Of a stretch of DNA of 35,710 bases, positions 23,106-30,470 are shown piece after piece. The first letter of the stretch is position 1; each line of letters starts with the position of its first letter. The translations under genes and the position numbers were made by a program. Location: positions 1-35,710 of IMG/VR virus record IMGVR_UViG_3300021139_000060, one strand, 5' to 3'. The DNA comes from a virus. The notes under the pieces were generated by a model. It saw only the letters and a program-made list of their open reading frames with translations. It was not told the DNA's origin and did no database searches.

Positions 23106-23710
23106 TCAGAAGTCGGGCGGTTCGGGTGGTTCGGGCGGCTCGCCCCCGTTGACGTAGGCCGGCATCATGGAGGCCCAGATCTGGAGGCTTTGCGCGTGGG
23201 CGCTGTGGGCCTTCTCCGCCAGGTGGTGCTCGGCCCAGGCGAGGGCTTCATCGGCGGGCAGGGCCGCCGCGGCTTCCCAGCCCCCCGCGAGGGGCGCGAG
23301 GAGCCGCCTCAGCGGGTAGCGGCTGGGGCGCCCTTTCGGGGCTTCACCGAAGCCTTCTCGTGGTCGGAAGAGACGGGGGCGATCCCGAATGAGCTCCCCC
23401 ACTCCGTGAAAAAACCCACGGCATCCTTGAAGCTCTCGGCGAAGGGCCGCAGGGCGGCTTCCTCCTCGAGGAAAGCCATGACGCCGGGATCGCCCTCGGC
23501 GAGGCGCAGCTGCTCCTCGGTGGCGCGGACGATGGCGGAGAGGCGGCGGATGGTCTTGGTCTGCCCGGCCTTGGAAAGGACGGCGATGAAGGTGGCGATG
23601 GCCGAGAAATCCTTCCTGGCGAGACCGGCCTGGGCGCCGATGAGGGCGCCCAGGTCGAAGTCTTGCAGGAGCGGAGTGCCATGCTCCATGCGGCGAGTGG
23701 TGAGCGACAT
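23106..23710 (-). CDS. Tail assembly chaperone G-T (-1 frameshift product)
   Basis: 201-aa product: the first 127 residues of the G protein, then a -1 slip at AAAGGGC (23330-23336, - strand) into 74 further residues (from RPSRYPLRRLL to the stop at 23106). The extension reads as real protein (DEALAWAEHHLAEKAHSAHA) and ends in a PPEPPEPPDF tail, and it has no start codon of its own in a suitable place. G and G-T are needed in a fixed ratio to load the tape measure into the tail tube. Order V, G, G-T, H is exactly that of lambda. Confidence 0.85.
23302..23336 (-). promoter_or_regulatory. Programmed -1 frameshift signal
   Basis: The slippery heptamer A AAG GGC (form X XXY YYZ) is in the zero frame at codons 126-127 of the G gene. 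Five bases after it begins a 6-bp stem (AGCCGC/GCGGCT, arms 23319-23324 and 23302-23307) with an 11-base loop that includes the zero-frame stop. A second GC-rich hairpin follows. Site, phase and spacing fit bacterial -1 frameshifting. Confidence 0.8.
23309..23710 (-). CDS. Tail assembly chaperone G
   Basis: 133 aa, zero-frame product. N-terminal QDFDLGALIGAQAGLARKDF and helical, acidic middle (LRLAEGDPGVMAFLEEEAAL) fit the helical chaperone encoded between tail tube and tape measure genes in long-tailed phages. It begins three bases after the tail-tube stop. Most ribosomes would stop here; the rest make G-T. Confidence 0.8.
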   Translation of the reverse strand: MSLTTRRMEHGTPLLQDFDLGALIGAQAGLARKDFSAIATFIAVLSKAGQTKTIRRLSAIVRATEEQLRLAEGDPGVMAFLEEEAALRPFAESFKDAVGFFTEWGSSFGIAPVSSDHEKASVKPRKGAPAATR

Positions 23711-23713
23711 GGC

Positions 23714-24658
23714 TTAGAGGCCAGCCGCGACGGCGAAGTCCCACTGGCCGGTGCAGAGCTCGCCGTTGTCGGGCGAGACGAGGCAGGGCTCAGCCTGGGC
23801 CGCGAAGGCGATCTTGACGATCGTCTCCTTGGACTTGGACAGGGTGATGTCCGTATCGACGCTGATGGTCGCCCGGGGGATGACCAGGTGGTCGAATTCC
23901 CCAGGATACTTGACCGACGGCATCCGGTAGATGAGCACGTATTTGTTTAGGATGCGCTCGGAGCCGATGCCCAGGCGCGAGCGCCCGGCCTTGCCCGTGG
24001 AGGCGGCCACGTCGAGCCGCTGGCCCGCGGTGGAGCTGAGGATGTCCTGGATGTGGTCGACGTTCAGGTCATAGATGCTGAACTCGCCGCCGATCATCAG
24101 ATCGTAGGCGGCCAGGTTGAACTTGGGCCCGTCGTTGGGGTCCACGTCCACCACATCCTGCTTGAACTTGGGCTTGAAGCCGTCGCCCGTGAGGCTGCCC
24201 CACCAGGAGAGGCCCGGCAGCAGGGTCTTGCACTGCGTGGGGTCCTGGTAGATGCGCTGCAGGAAGCCGGCCATGTAGTCGCTGAAGATCGGCGTGGCAG
24301 GCGGCGCGGTCCAGATGAGCGGGCCGATGCCGTTGCCCAGGACGGGCGTCAGGGTGGCGCCGGATCCGGTTGCCACAGTGCAGGTGGGGGCGGTGGTGTA
24401 GCCCGCGCCCGGGTCCGTGATCTGGATGCTGGTGATGGCGCCGGCCGTGACGTTGGCGAAGCCCTTGGCAGTGCGCGTGGGAGTGCCGCCGCCCGAGAAG
24501 GTGGCGATTCCGCCCTGGACGTAGCCGGTGCCACCGGAGGCGGTGACCTTGCCGACCTCACCCGCGGTGGCGGGATAAGGGACGATGAAGAGCTTGCCGA
24601 CGCCGGGGCGAATCCAACTCGCGTCGAATCCGGCCAGGCCTTGAAGGTTGGTGCCCAT
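23714..24658 (-). CDS. Tail tube protein (V-like) with Gly-rich insertion
   Basis: 314 aa, at the position of lambda V. The body (residues 100-314) contains LPGLSWWGSLTGDGFKPKF, a YDLMIGGEFSIYDLNV segment and a beta-rich end, as in long-tail tube subunits. Residues about 35-95 hold GxGY-type repeats (ASGGTGYVQGGIATFSGG, then DPGAGYTTAPTCTVATG), a separate small beta module often appended to structural phage proteins. It is probably displayed on the tail surface. Only two bases separate it from the upstream gene. Confidence 0.75.
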   Translation of the reverse strand: MGTNLQGLAGFDASWIRPGVGKLFIVPYPATAGEVGKVTASGGTGYVQGGIATFSGGGTPTRTAKGFANVTAGAITSIQITDPGAGYTTAPTCTVATGSGATLTPVLGNGIGPLIWTAPPATPIFSDYMAGFLQRIYQDPTQCKTLLPGLSWWGSLTGDGFKPKFKQDVVDVDPNDGPKFNLAAYDLMIGGEFSIYDLNVDHIQDILSSTAGQRLDVAASTGKAGRSRLGIGSERILNKYVLIYRMPSVKYPGEFDHLVIPRATISVDTDITLSKSKETIVKIAFAAQAEPCLVSPDNGELCTGQWDFAVAAGL

Positions 24659-24660
24659 GG

Positions 24661-24960
24661 TTAAGGCTCCTTAGGCGACGCGGCGGAATCGTCCGCCACA
24701 GGGTTGGGTTTGGGCTGGGGAGCGGCCGGCTCTTCGAGCTGCTGCTCCGGTGCGGCATCGACATCCGGGGTCTCGGGGGTGGCTTCGGCCGGGGCCGAGT
24801 CCTCCGCCAGGACCACGCCGTAGAGGCTGGTGAGGTAGTCGACCTGGTCGGCCACCACTTCGGTGGGAACGTTGGCGACCAGCGTCAGCGGGCCGGTGAG
24901 GGAGGGGTGCTGCGTGCCGTCCATTTCCCAGGTCGTGAGGGTGGAGATCACTTTGGCCAT
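24661..24960 (-). CDS. Hypothetical acidic protein, 99 aa
   Basis: N-terminal half is compact (VISTLTTWEMDGTQHPSLTG ... DQVDYLTSLYGVVL); the C-terminal half is disordered, Pro/Glu/Ala-rich (EATPETPDVDAAPEQQLEEP). It lies between the tail terminator and tail tube genes with two-base gaps either side. Likely a small structural or assembly protein; no family recognised. Confidence 0.6.
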   Translation of the reverse strand: MAKVISTLTTWEMDGTQHPSLTGPLTLVANVPTEVVADQVDYLTSLYGVVLAEDSAPAEATPETPDVDAAPEQQLEEPAAPQPKPNPVADDSAASPKEP

Positions 24961-24962
24961 GG

Positions 24963-25403
24963 CTATTCAGGCCTCCAGAGGTAGTAGCAGTCGAAATCGA
25001 GGGCGGTGAGGGCCTGCACGGGATCGCCCTCATCCCCGCTCCAGATCTGGCCCACCCAGACCACCCGGCTGCAGAGCGCGGTGCCCCCAGCTGGGGTGAA
25101 GCTGTCATCCAGGAGGAAGGCCTTCCGGATGGCCACGGCCAGGGTGTCGGTGGCGTCTTCTTCGGGCCGACCGTCGGCGATGGCTTCCACCCGCAGGGTG
25201 TAGATCCGGGGGTGGGGCAGCTGCTGGTCGTCGTCGTGGTTCTCGGGGCGATCCCCGTGGCTGAAGATGCAGACGCAGCCGGGAAGGATCTCCGAGTCGT
25301 CGATGGACCGGCGAGGCGCCCGCTTGATGAGGGTGCCCCCAGGGCACTGGGCCGTGAGGGCCACCACGGCCTGGTCGCGGATCGCCTTCTGGATTGTGCT
25401 CAT
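24963..25403 (-). CDS. Tail terminator-like protein (lambda U position)
   Basis: 146 aa, ATGA overlap with the preceding gene. Alternating beta and helix: an N-terminal helix (IQKAIRDQAVVALTA), a strand with CVCIFSHGDRPENHDDDQ, then YTLRVEAIADG and DTLAVAIRKAFL, the usual order of tail-terminator and minor tail U-like proteins. It would cap the tail tube and join it to the head. Confidence 0.65.
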   Translation of the reverse strand: MSTIQKAIRDQAVVALTAQCPGGTLIKRAPRRSIDDSEILPGCVCIFSHGDRPENHDDDQQLPHPRIYTLRVEAIADGRPEEDATDTLAVAIRKAFLLDDSFTPAGGTALCSRVVWVGQIWSGDEGDPVQALTALDFDCYYLWRPE

Positions 25404-25702
25404 GGCGCACCGATGAAGAGGCGCGTGACCACGCCGTTGCTGGCCAGCTGGGCCTTGATGACCCGGTAGGACTTGGCCTGCCAGTTGACGAGCATCCCGG
25501 CGATCACCGTGGGCACGTCACTGGTGGCGAAGCGGAGCACCTTGGTCTTGCCTGGGACGATGGAATCCCCGTCCATGGAATCATCGGGCGTGGCGATGCT
25601 CGGCCAGCCGTAGACAACCGCCCCACCCGCATCCGTGAGGGTGACGGGGTCACCGATCTCGGTGAGGGCGGCGCGGATGTCTCCGGTCGGGTCGAAGGCC
25701 AT
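25400..25702 (-). CDS. Head-tail joining protein (FII-like)
   Basis: 100-aa beta-rich protein (DIRAALTEIGDPVTLTDAGG, then FATSDVPTVIAGMLVNWQ and YRVIKAQLASNGVVTRLF). Size, composition and place between capsid and tail terminator match lambda FII-type head completion proteins. Seven bases downstream of the 55-aa gene. Confidence 0.65.
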   Translation of the reverse strand: MAFDPTGDIRAALTEIGDPVTLTDAGGAVVYGWPSIATPDDSMDGDSIVPGKTKVLRFATSDVPTVIAGMLVNWQAKSYRVIKAQLASNGVVTRLFIGAP

Positions 25703-25708
25703 GGCGGG

Positions 25709-25876
25709 CTACTTGCCCTTCGGGACGACGGGCTCGGTGGGCTCGGCGCGGCCGGCGTCGACCAGGGCCTTGGCCGTGGCGTCGTCCAGGTCCTGGATGG
25801 TGTCGACGGGCAGCTCCTTGTCGGGCCTGTCGTCGGACTGCGGAAGGTAGGTGCCGAAGATCATGCGGACTTTCAT
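25709..25876 (-). CDS. Small protein downstream of capsid, 55 aa
   Basis: Starts at ATG 25876 (MKVRMIFGTYLPQSDDRPDK). Resembles the tiny proteins that often follow the capsid gene: a short beta start, an acidic segment with DDATAKALVDAGRAEP, and a basic end. The middle recalls a LysM/HeH-like helix, common in such proteins, but this is tentative. 92 bases separate it from the capsid gene. Confidence 0.65.
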   Translation of the reverse strand: MKVRMIFGTYLPQSDDRPDKELPVDTIQDLDDATAKALVDAGRAEPTEPVVPKGK

Positions 25877-25924
25877 GGGTGCTCCATGAGGAAGGGTTGA
25901 AAAGAGCGGAAGAGCAGGAGAAAG

Positions 25925-25951
25925 CCCGGGGCAGCCAGCAGCCGCCCCGGG
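25925..25951 (-). terminator. Stem-loop after the capsid gene
   Basis: Perfect 8-bp arms CCCGGGGC/GCCCCGGG with an 11-base loop, 18 bases after the capsid stop. On the - strand it is followed by CTTTCTCCTGCTC, a weak U-tract. A leaky terminator or RNA-stability hairpin after the most expressed late gene is common in phages. Confidence 0.55.
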
Positions 25952-25968
25952 AGGAGATCAGCCAGGGA

Positions 25969-27267
25969 CTACAGGGCGTCCTTGATGGCGGCGAAGCTAG
26001 CGGAGTGCTTGACCTGCACGTCGCAGAAGTAGGAGGCCGTGAGCTCGATCATGGCCTGCTTCTTGAGGCGGAAGGGATCGGTGAGGATCTCGAGCGCGCC
26101 CCACTCGCCGATGAGCAGCTCGGCGAAGTTGCCGAAGATGACCGCGTGGCAGATGCCGTTGCTGGTGCCCTTGGTGAGGTTGCTGGGGACCTGCGCGGAG
26201 GCGCCGGCCACGTAGCCGTTGACCCAGCCCAGGTCGGAGCCGTGGGGGCCTTCCGTCCAGATCGGGAGGGCGCCGGCAGTGCTGAAAGCCGGGGTCTTCT
26301 TCATCACGCCGCGCTGGCCGACGGTCGTGAGGTAGCCCAGGGTGCCGATGTCGGCATTCTGCAGGGCCACCTGGGTCTCGAGGTCCACCAGCGGGGTGAT
26401 GCTGGGGATGGCGAGGCCGTTGGTGCCGAGGGCAACCGAGCCGATGCCGGAGACGTTCAAGATGCCCTTGGGCTGGCCGGAGGCGCCGGAGCCGTTGATG
26501 GCGGCCAGGTCGACGGCCAGGGCCACGATGGCGGCCAGGTCGTTGCGGACCATCTGCTCGACGGGGACCGCGCTCTGCAGGAGCAGCTGCTTGGAGTAGC
26601 TGGTGGTGCTGAGCAGGGTCTTGGCGGCCAAGGTGACCTGGTCGAGCAGGAGGTTGGAATCCGCGGTATCCGAGCCGGGGTTTTCCGTCGCCAGCCAGGC
26701 CGCGGTGCCGGCGCCAGTCTGACGGGGGAAGGCCACGTTGCCCTGGAGGCCCGGGTAGAGCTGCGCGCCCAGCTTGAGCACCAGCATCTTGTTGCGCAGC
26801 AGCTGGATGAAGTCGCCGGGGACGATGTATTTCAGCTCGGCGCCCTTGGTGGCGGTGGAGCTGTCGAGGCCGGCGCGCTGTCCGGCATCGGGCAGGTTGG
26901 TCGGCATGAAGAAGCCGGCCGTGTCGCGGCCCATCTTGCGGCCGAGCTCCTGGCTGATGTCCATCTCGGGGCACTTCTGGCCGCTGGTGCTGGCGTTGAT
27001 GGCCCGGACCAGGGAGTAGGACTGCATCTCCTTGGCACTGGGGTCGATCACGGGAGCCGGGGAGGGCTGCCCGTCGCGCTTGCTGACCAGGTCGAGGATG
27101 GTGGCCCGGATTTCGGCCAGGGGCTTCTCGCTGGCGAAGAGCTCAGCGGCTTCCTTGCCGAGGCCGCGCTGGTTGGCGAGGGCGCTGAGCTGGAAGGATT
27201 CGATGCGCTCGAGATGCGCACCAGTGGGGGCCGCCTGAGAGGCGACCACGGTAGTGTTGGGTTCCAT
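25969..27267 (-). CDS. Major capsid protein from an internal start
   Basis: 432-aa in-frame product beginning at residue 229 of the fusion. AAGGAGG lies five bases before the ATG at 27267, the best ribosome-binding site in the late operon, and it falls exactly at the linker-capsid border. Independent capsid production would supply the excess of capsid over protease, as lambda does with its in-frame gene Nu3 inside C. Proposed from sequence; not proven. Confidence 0.6.
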   Translation of the reverse strand: MEPNTTVVASQAAPTGAHLERIESFQLSALANQRGLGKEAAELFASEKPLAEIRATILDLVSKRDGQPSPAPVIDPSAKEMQSYSLVRAINASTSGQKCPEMDISQELGRKMGRDTAGFFMPTNLPDAGQRAGLDSSTATKGAELKYIVPGDFIQLLRNKMLVLKLGAQLYPGLQGNVAFPRQTGAGTAAWLATENPGSDTADSNLLLDQVTLAAKTLLSTTSYSKQLLLQSAVPVEQMVRNDLAAIVALAVDLAAINGSGASGQPKGILNVSGIGSVALGTNGLAIPSITPLVDLETQVALQNADIGTLGYLTTVGQRGVMKKTPAFSTAGALPIWTEGPHGSDLGWVNGYVAGASAQVPSNLTKGTSNGICHAVIFGNFAELLIGEWGALEILTDPFRLKKQAMIELTASYFCDVQVKHSASFAAIKDAL

Positions 27268-27951
27268 GGGAACCTCCTTCGTGGAGCCGGCCAGGTCGGC
27301 CGGTTTGGTGGAGTTGGACCTGGTGGCACCAGGCGTGGTGGAGCGTTGTTCGGCGCACCGCTCGCACTTGAGCTCGGCGCTGCAAACGCCCTCACAAGTG
27401 GGATTGGAGCAGTCAGGGTCGACGCAACTTTCGTTGGTGCAGTCTTCCCCGGCATCCCTGGCCGTCAGGGACCGGCCCACGCCCACGCTGATGTCGGCGG
27501 GAATGGAGGCGGTGGTGATCTCGTAGGGCATCCAGCGGGTGACGGTGACCACGTCGAGCGCGTTGCCGGCGCCCTTGACGGTGGTCTCTTCCAGCCGCAT
27601 GTAGCCCACGCTGATGTCGGGGCGGATGCCGTCGATCATGTCCTGGCGGATCTGCTGGGCCTCGGGGCTGGAACTGAAGCGCAGGGTGGCCCTGCCCTTC
27701 CGGTCCTCGATGCGGATGTTCTCCGCCCGGCCCACCAGGTCCTCGCAGTCGTGGTTGATCAGGAAGGGCAGGCCCTGGGCCGCCCGGGTCATGTCCATGG
27801 CGCCGGGCTCATGGCTCAGGACCTCGATCCCAAACCACCGCTCGACCCGGTCGGTCTCGGAGCTGAAGCTGACGTCGATGGTGCCGTCCTGGTTGACGGC
27901 CTCGCGGGTGAACGTGAAAGCGCGGATGTCCTTGCCGAGGATCTTATCCAT
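25969..27951 (-). CDS. Prohead protease-major capsid fusion
   Basis: 660 aa. Residues 1-160 are a HK97-type (U35/S78) prohead protease with His67 in FLINHD and Ser114 in DISVGYM. A linker (165-228) has seven cysteines at 171, 176, 181, 186, 190, 196 and 199. Residues about 230-660 are an HK97-fold capsid protein: a helical delta-like segment, then FFMPTNL, AWLATENPGS, LDQVTLAAKTL and GQPKGILNV. The protease would cut itself free during maturation. The start at 27951 (GGGAG upstream) overlaps the portal stop by eight bases. An internal start is listed separately. Confidence 0.88.
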   Translation of the reverse strand: MDKILGKDIRAFTFTREAVNQDGTIDVSFSSETDRVERWFGIEVLSHEPGAMDMTRAAQGLPFLINHDCEDLVGRAENIRIEDRKGRATLRFSSSPEAQQIRQDMIDGIRPDISVGYMRLEETTVKGAGNALDVVTVTRWMPYEITTASIPADISVGVGRSLTARDAGEDCTNESCVDPDCSNPTCEGVCSAELKCERCAEQRSTTPGATRSNSTKPADLAGSTKEVPMEPNTTVVASQAAPTGAHLERIESFQLSALANQRGLGKEAAELFASEKPLAEIRATILDLVSKRDGQPSPAPVIDPSAKEMQSYSLVRAINASTSGQKCPEMDISQELGRKMGRDTAGFFMPTNLPDAGQRAGLDSSTATKGAELKYIVPGDFIQLLRNKMLVLKLGAQLYPGLQGNVAFPRQTGAGTAAWLATENPGSDTADSNLLLDQVTLAAKTLLSTTSYSKQLLLQSAVPVEQMVRNDLAAIVALAVDLAAINGSGASGQPKGILNVSGIGSVALGTNGLAIPSITPLVDLETQVALQNADIGTLGYLTTVGQRGVMKKTPAFSTAGALPIWTEGPHGSDLGWVNGYVAGASAQVPSNLTKGTSNGICHAVIFGNFAELLIGEWGALEILTDPFRLKKQAMIELTASYFCDVQVKHSASFAAIKDAL

Positions 27952-29479
27952 TGGCGGCTCCCTTCTTGGCCGGGGTCTGTTCGGTGGCTGGTGCGGGTGG
28001 CTTGGTGATGGCCTTGACGTTGGGTTCGTCCAGCACCAGGCCGAGCGTGGCGGCGTATTCCTGCTCGGCAGCCTTCTGCTGGAAGGTCTCGCGCCAGTCG
28101 AGGCCGCGGGCCCCCAGCTCCTTCTGGTAGGTGGAGAGGCCGCCCCGGATCGCCGTGAGGGCCGCGTCCACATCCTTCTGGGGATCGACCCACTCCCAGG
28201 TACGGGCCCACCAGGTGGGCTTGCAGACCTTGGCCATGTCGACCACCGGCAGGCTCACGGCCCCGCTCATGAGGGCCATCTCCAGCCAGTCGCGGAAGAT
28301 CACGTCGTGCAGGCTGTTGATCAGCCAGGTCTGGCGCTTCTTCCACATGTCCCGCTCATCCAGTAGGGCCACGCGGGCGCTGGAGTAGTTGGCGTCGCTC
28401 ACGTCGCCGGCCAGGGAGTGGTAGGAGACGCCCAGGCCCGCGGCGATGCCCTTCAGCAGGGCCTTGGTGAACTCGCCCAGCTGGCTGTTGGGGTGCTGCA
28501 GGTTGGGGAAGACGATGTCGAGGCCGGGATCGAGGCCCAGGAACTGGGCGTGCTCGCTCTCCATCTCGTTGGCGCAGGCCGCGGGATCGGCGTCGATGTC
28601 CTCCAGGGGTGCGCCCTGGGCGGTCTTGACGATGCCCAGCCGGTCGGCCTCGGCGTTGGCCGCGGCCAGCTCGGAGGTCCAGAGCCGACCCAGCATGTTG
28701 AGCTGAACCATCACCGGCGTGGCCCAGGGGATGCCCCGGGTGGCGCGGGCGCGATCCTTGGCGTAGAGGTGGAGGATCTGGTCGGCCGGGATGCGCTGCC
28801 GGACGGGCCGGGCCTCGTAGTCGTAGGGGTGGGCGCTCCAGATCCAGTAGGCCAGGGGCTTCCCGAAGGGATCCACCTCGACGCCCATGATGATCCGGTT
28901 GCCGTTCAGGCTGGGGATGTTGAGCTGCCAGTCCAGGCGGTCGGCATCGATCATCTCGAGGGCGTAGCGGCTGGGGTTGTTGAAGCCCCGCACGCGCCGG
29001 ATCAGGAGCTCGCCATCCTGGGCCACCATCTCGGCCACCTGGTGCTGGAAGCTCACCCAGTTGGTCTGCTCGCCTACAGTGCAGGACCGGCCCCACTCGG
29101 CGAAGGCCTTCTCGATGGTGTTGTTCCAGTCTTCCTTGGGCTTGTCGAGGTTGCCCAGGATCTCGCTCTCGAAGGTGATGCCGTCGGGCCCGACCATGTG
29201 GGTGGAGACCATCTCCAGGAAGCGGCGGGCGTAGGCGTTGTTCTTGGCCAGGTCCCGGGAGTGGGACTTCAGCCGGATGAGGTCGCGCTGGATCTCCTTG
29301 TGCGCGGCCTCCAGGCTGGTCTGGAAGTCCACGAAGCGGTTGGGGCGCCCGGCAGCGTAGCCGTAGGTGCGAGCGCCACTCTTGGGGGTGAAGCTGCGCA
29401 TGGCGGAGGGAATGGCGGTAGGTTCGGCAGCCGCTCCCGTGGGAGCCCAGCCGAGGCGCTTCATCAGGCCCTGGATCAC
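27944..29479 (-). CDS. Portal protein (lambda B family)
   Basis: 511 aa. Matches lambda-type portals: FQTSLEAAHKEIQRDLIRLK, ARDLAKNNAYARRFLEMVS-type helix, ALEMIDADRLDW, a wing rich in beta strands, and ISYHSLAGD-like GLGVSYHSLAGDVSDANYSS. It forms the dodecameric ring for DNA entry and tail attachment. The GTG at 29479 overlaps the W-like stop by four bases. The final 40 residues are Pro/Thr/Lys-rich and probably disordered. Confidence 0.9.
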   Translation of the reverse strand: MIQGLMKRLGWAPTGAAAEPTAIPSAMRSFTPKSGARTYGYAAGRPNRFVDFQTSLEAAHKEIQRDLIRLKSHSRDLAKNNAYARRFLEMVSTHMVGPDGITFESEILGNLDKPKEDWNNTIEKAFAEWGRSCTVGEQTNWVSFQHQVAEMVAQDGELLIRRVRGFNNPSRYALEMIDADRLDWQLNIPSLNGNRIIMGVEVDPFGKPLAYWIWSAHPYDYEARPVRQRIPADQILHLYAKDRARATRGIPWATPVMVQLNMLGRLWTSELAAANAEADRLGIVKTAQGAPLEDIDADPAACANEMESEHAQFLGLDPGLDIVFPNLQHPNSQLGEFTKALLKGIAAGLGVSYHSLAGDVSDANYSSARVALLDERDMWKKRQTWLINSLHDVIFRDWLEMALMSGAVSLPVVDMAKVCKPTWWARTWEWVDPQKDVDAALTAIRGGLSTYQKELGARGLDWRETFQQKAAEQEYAATLGLVLDEPNVKAITKPPAPATEQTPAKKGAANG

Positions 29480-30012
29480 GACAGCCTCACGGGGATCAGG
29501 CGCATCCCCAGCTGGCCGCGCTCAAGGCGGACCTCCTGGCGATAGGCGTTGCGCAGGGCTAGCAGTTCGGTCTTGTTTTTCTTGAACTTGACGCCGTCGA
29601 TCTCGTATTCGGTGACATCGCCCAGGGCCACCACCCGGACCAGGGCGGCCTCGATGATGCCCAGGCAGGTCTCGGCGTGGGTCTGGGCGGCCACGGCCGT
29701 CGAGGGATCCGGGGCGATTCGGAACTTCCCGCTGCCGACCGTGTAGGCGTTGGTGCCGTTGGTGACCCGGGCGGACCAGTTGTAGAGGCCGGGAGGGAAG
29801 ACGGCCGTGCTGGTGGCCGCAGGCAGCAGGCTCACCAGGAAGTCCCCGCCCGAGGCCGAGGTGGCGATGGTCTTCATCGTGCCGCCTGGCGTGCTGAGGT
29901 AGTAGGTCAGGATCCAGCCCGCCGTCGCCGGATAGTCGCTGCCCGGCCTGGTCCAGGACCAGGAGTCACCATTGGTGACCTTCAGGGGCTCGCCTGTCGG
30001 GATGGTGGTCAA
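29476..30012 (-). CDS. Head-tail connector, Ig-like domain fused to W-like
   Basis: 178 aa. The C-terminal 65 residues fit lambda W: HAETCLGIIEAALVRVVALG, EYEIDGVKFKKNKTELLALR and a basic helix. The N-terminal 110 residues are a beta sandwich (GDSWSWTRPGSDYPATAGW, then LPPGLYNWSARVTNG-like strand FPPGLYNWSARV). W is normally only about 68 aa, so this is a fusion. The start is TTG at 30012, preceded by GGAGG at five bases. It is directly upstream of portal, as in lambda, but separated from terminase by the lysis block. Confidence 0.7.
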   Translation of the reverse strand: MTTIPTGEPLKVTNGDSWSWTRPGSDYPATAGWILTYYLSTPGGTMKTIATSASGGDFLVSLLPAATSTAVFPPGLYNWSARVTNGTNAYTVGSGKFRIAPDPSTAVAAQTHAETCLGIIEAALVRVVALGDVTEYEIDGVKFKKNKTELLALRNAYRQEVRLERGQLGMRLIPVRLS

Positions 30013-30052
30013 TCCTGCCTCCGAGGACCAGGATCAGACGCAGGGGCCGGGA

Positions 30053-30078
30053 AGGCTGTCGGAACGGTTCCGACAGTC
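30053..30078. repeat. 26-bp palindromic element, copy 1
   Basis: Identical over 26 bases to 32344-32369. The core is a perfect dyad: CTGTCGGAAC, a central G, then GTTCCGACAG. It lies just after the anchored coiled-coil gene (overlapping its stop) and just before the W-like gene. No U-tract follows on either strand. Confidence 0.9.
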
Positions 30079-30460
30079 ACTGGGTCCGACGCCCGGGGCA
30101 CTGCTCGCGGTGGCCGTCCAATTCGTCGCGGAACCGGTCGGCGTGGGCCTTGATGTCCTCGCGCAGCTGGTCGATGTCGCGCTCATGGTCGGGGCGGCGC
30201 ACGAATTCCAGGGCTACCCAGGACTTGAGATCGCTCACCACCCGGATGAGCTCGCGGACGGATCCCTCCAGGCTCTCCTGCTGCTTGATGAACCGCTCGG
30301 CCCGCTCGGTTTCCATCTTCTGGTTGGATTCATGCAGCTGGGTCTTGGTCTTGCCGTAGAGCTGCACCAGGCTGCGCAGGGCCCACCAGGCCACCACGGC
30401 CACCAGGAGGATGCTGGCCCAGTCGAAGAAACTGAGGGAAACGACCTGCGGTGGCTCCAT
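30077..30460 (-). CDS. Membrane-anchored coiled-coil protein
   Basis: 127 aa. One N-terminal span (ASILLVAVVAWWALRSLVQL, residues 14-33) followed by about 90 charged helical residues (KTKTQLHESNQKMETERAER and on). GAGGAG lies six bases before the ATG at 30460. Topology matches accessory lysis proteins, holin-like pinholins excluded by the long tail. It closes the lysis block before the palindromic element. Function tentative. Confidence 0.6.
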   Translation of the reverse strand: MEPPQVVSLSFFDWASILLVAVVAWWALRSLVQLYGKTKTQLHESNQKMETERAERFIKQQESLEGSVRELIRVVSDLKSWVALEFVRRPDHERDIDQLREDIKAHADRFRDELDGHREQCPGRRTQ

Positions 30461-30470
30461 CAAGAGCTCC

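Noticed and set aside
21747-23717. Long + strand ORF (656 codons) opposite the tape measure and chaperone genes
   Set aside because: Runs antisense to clearly recognisable genes, has His/Gly/Leu/Val-rich shadow composition and no domain.
25879-28008. Long + strand ORF (709 codons) opposite the protease-capsid gene
   Set aside because: Antisense shadow caused by high GC at third codon positions.
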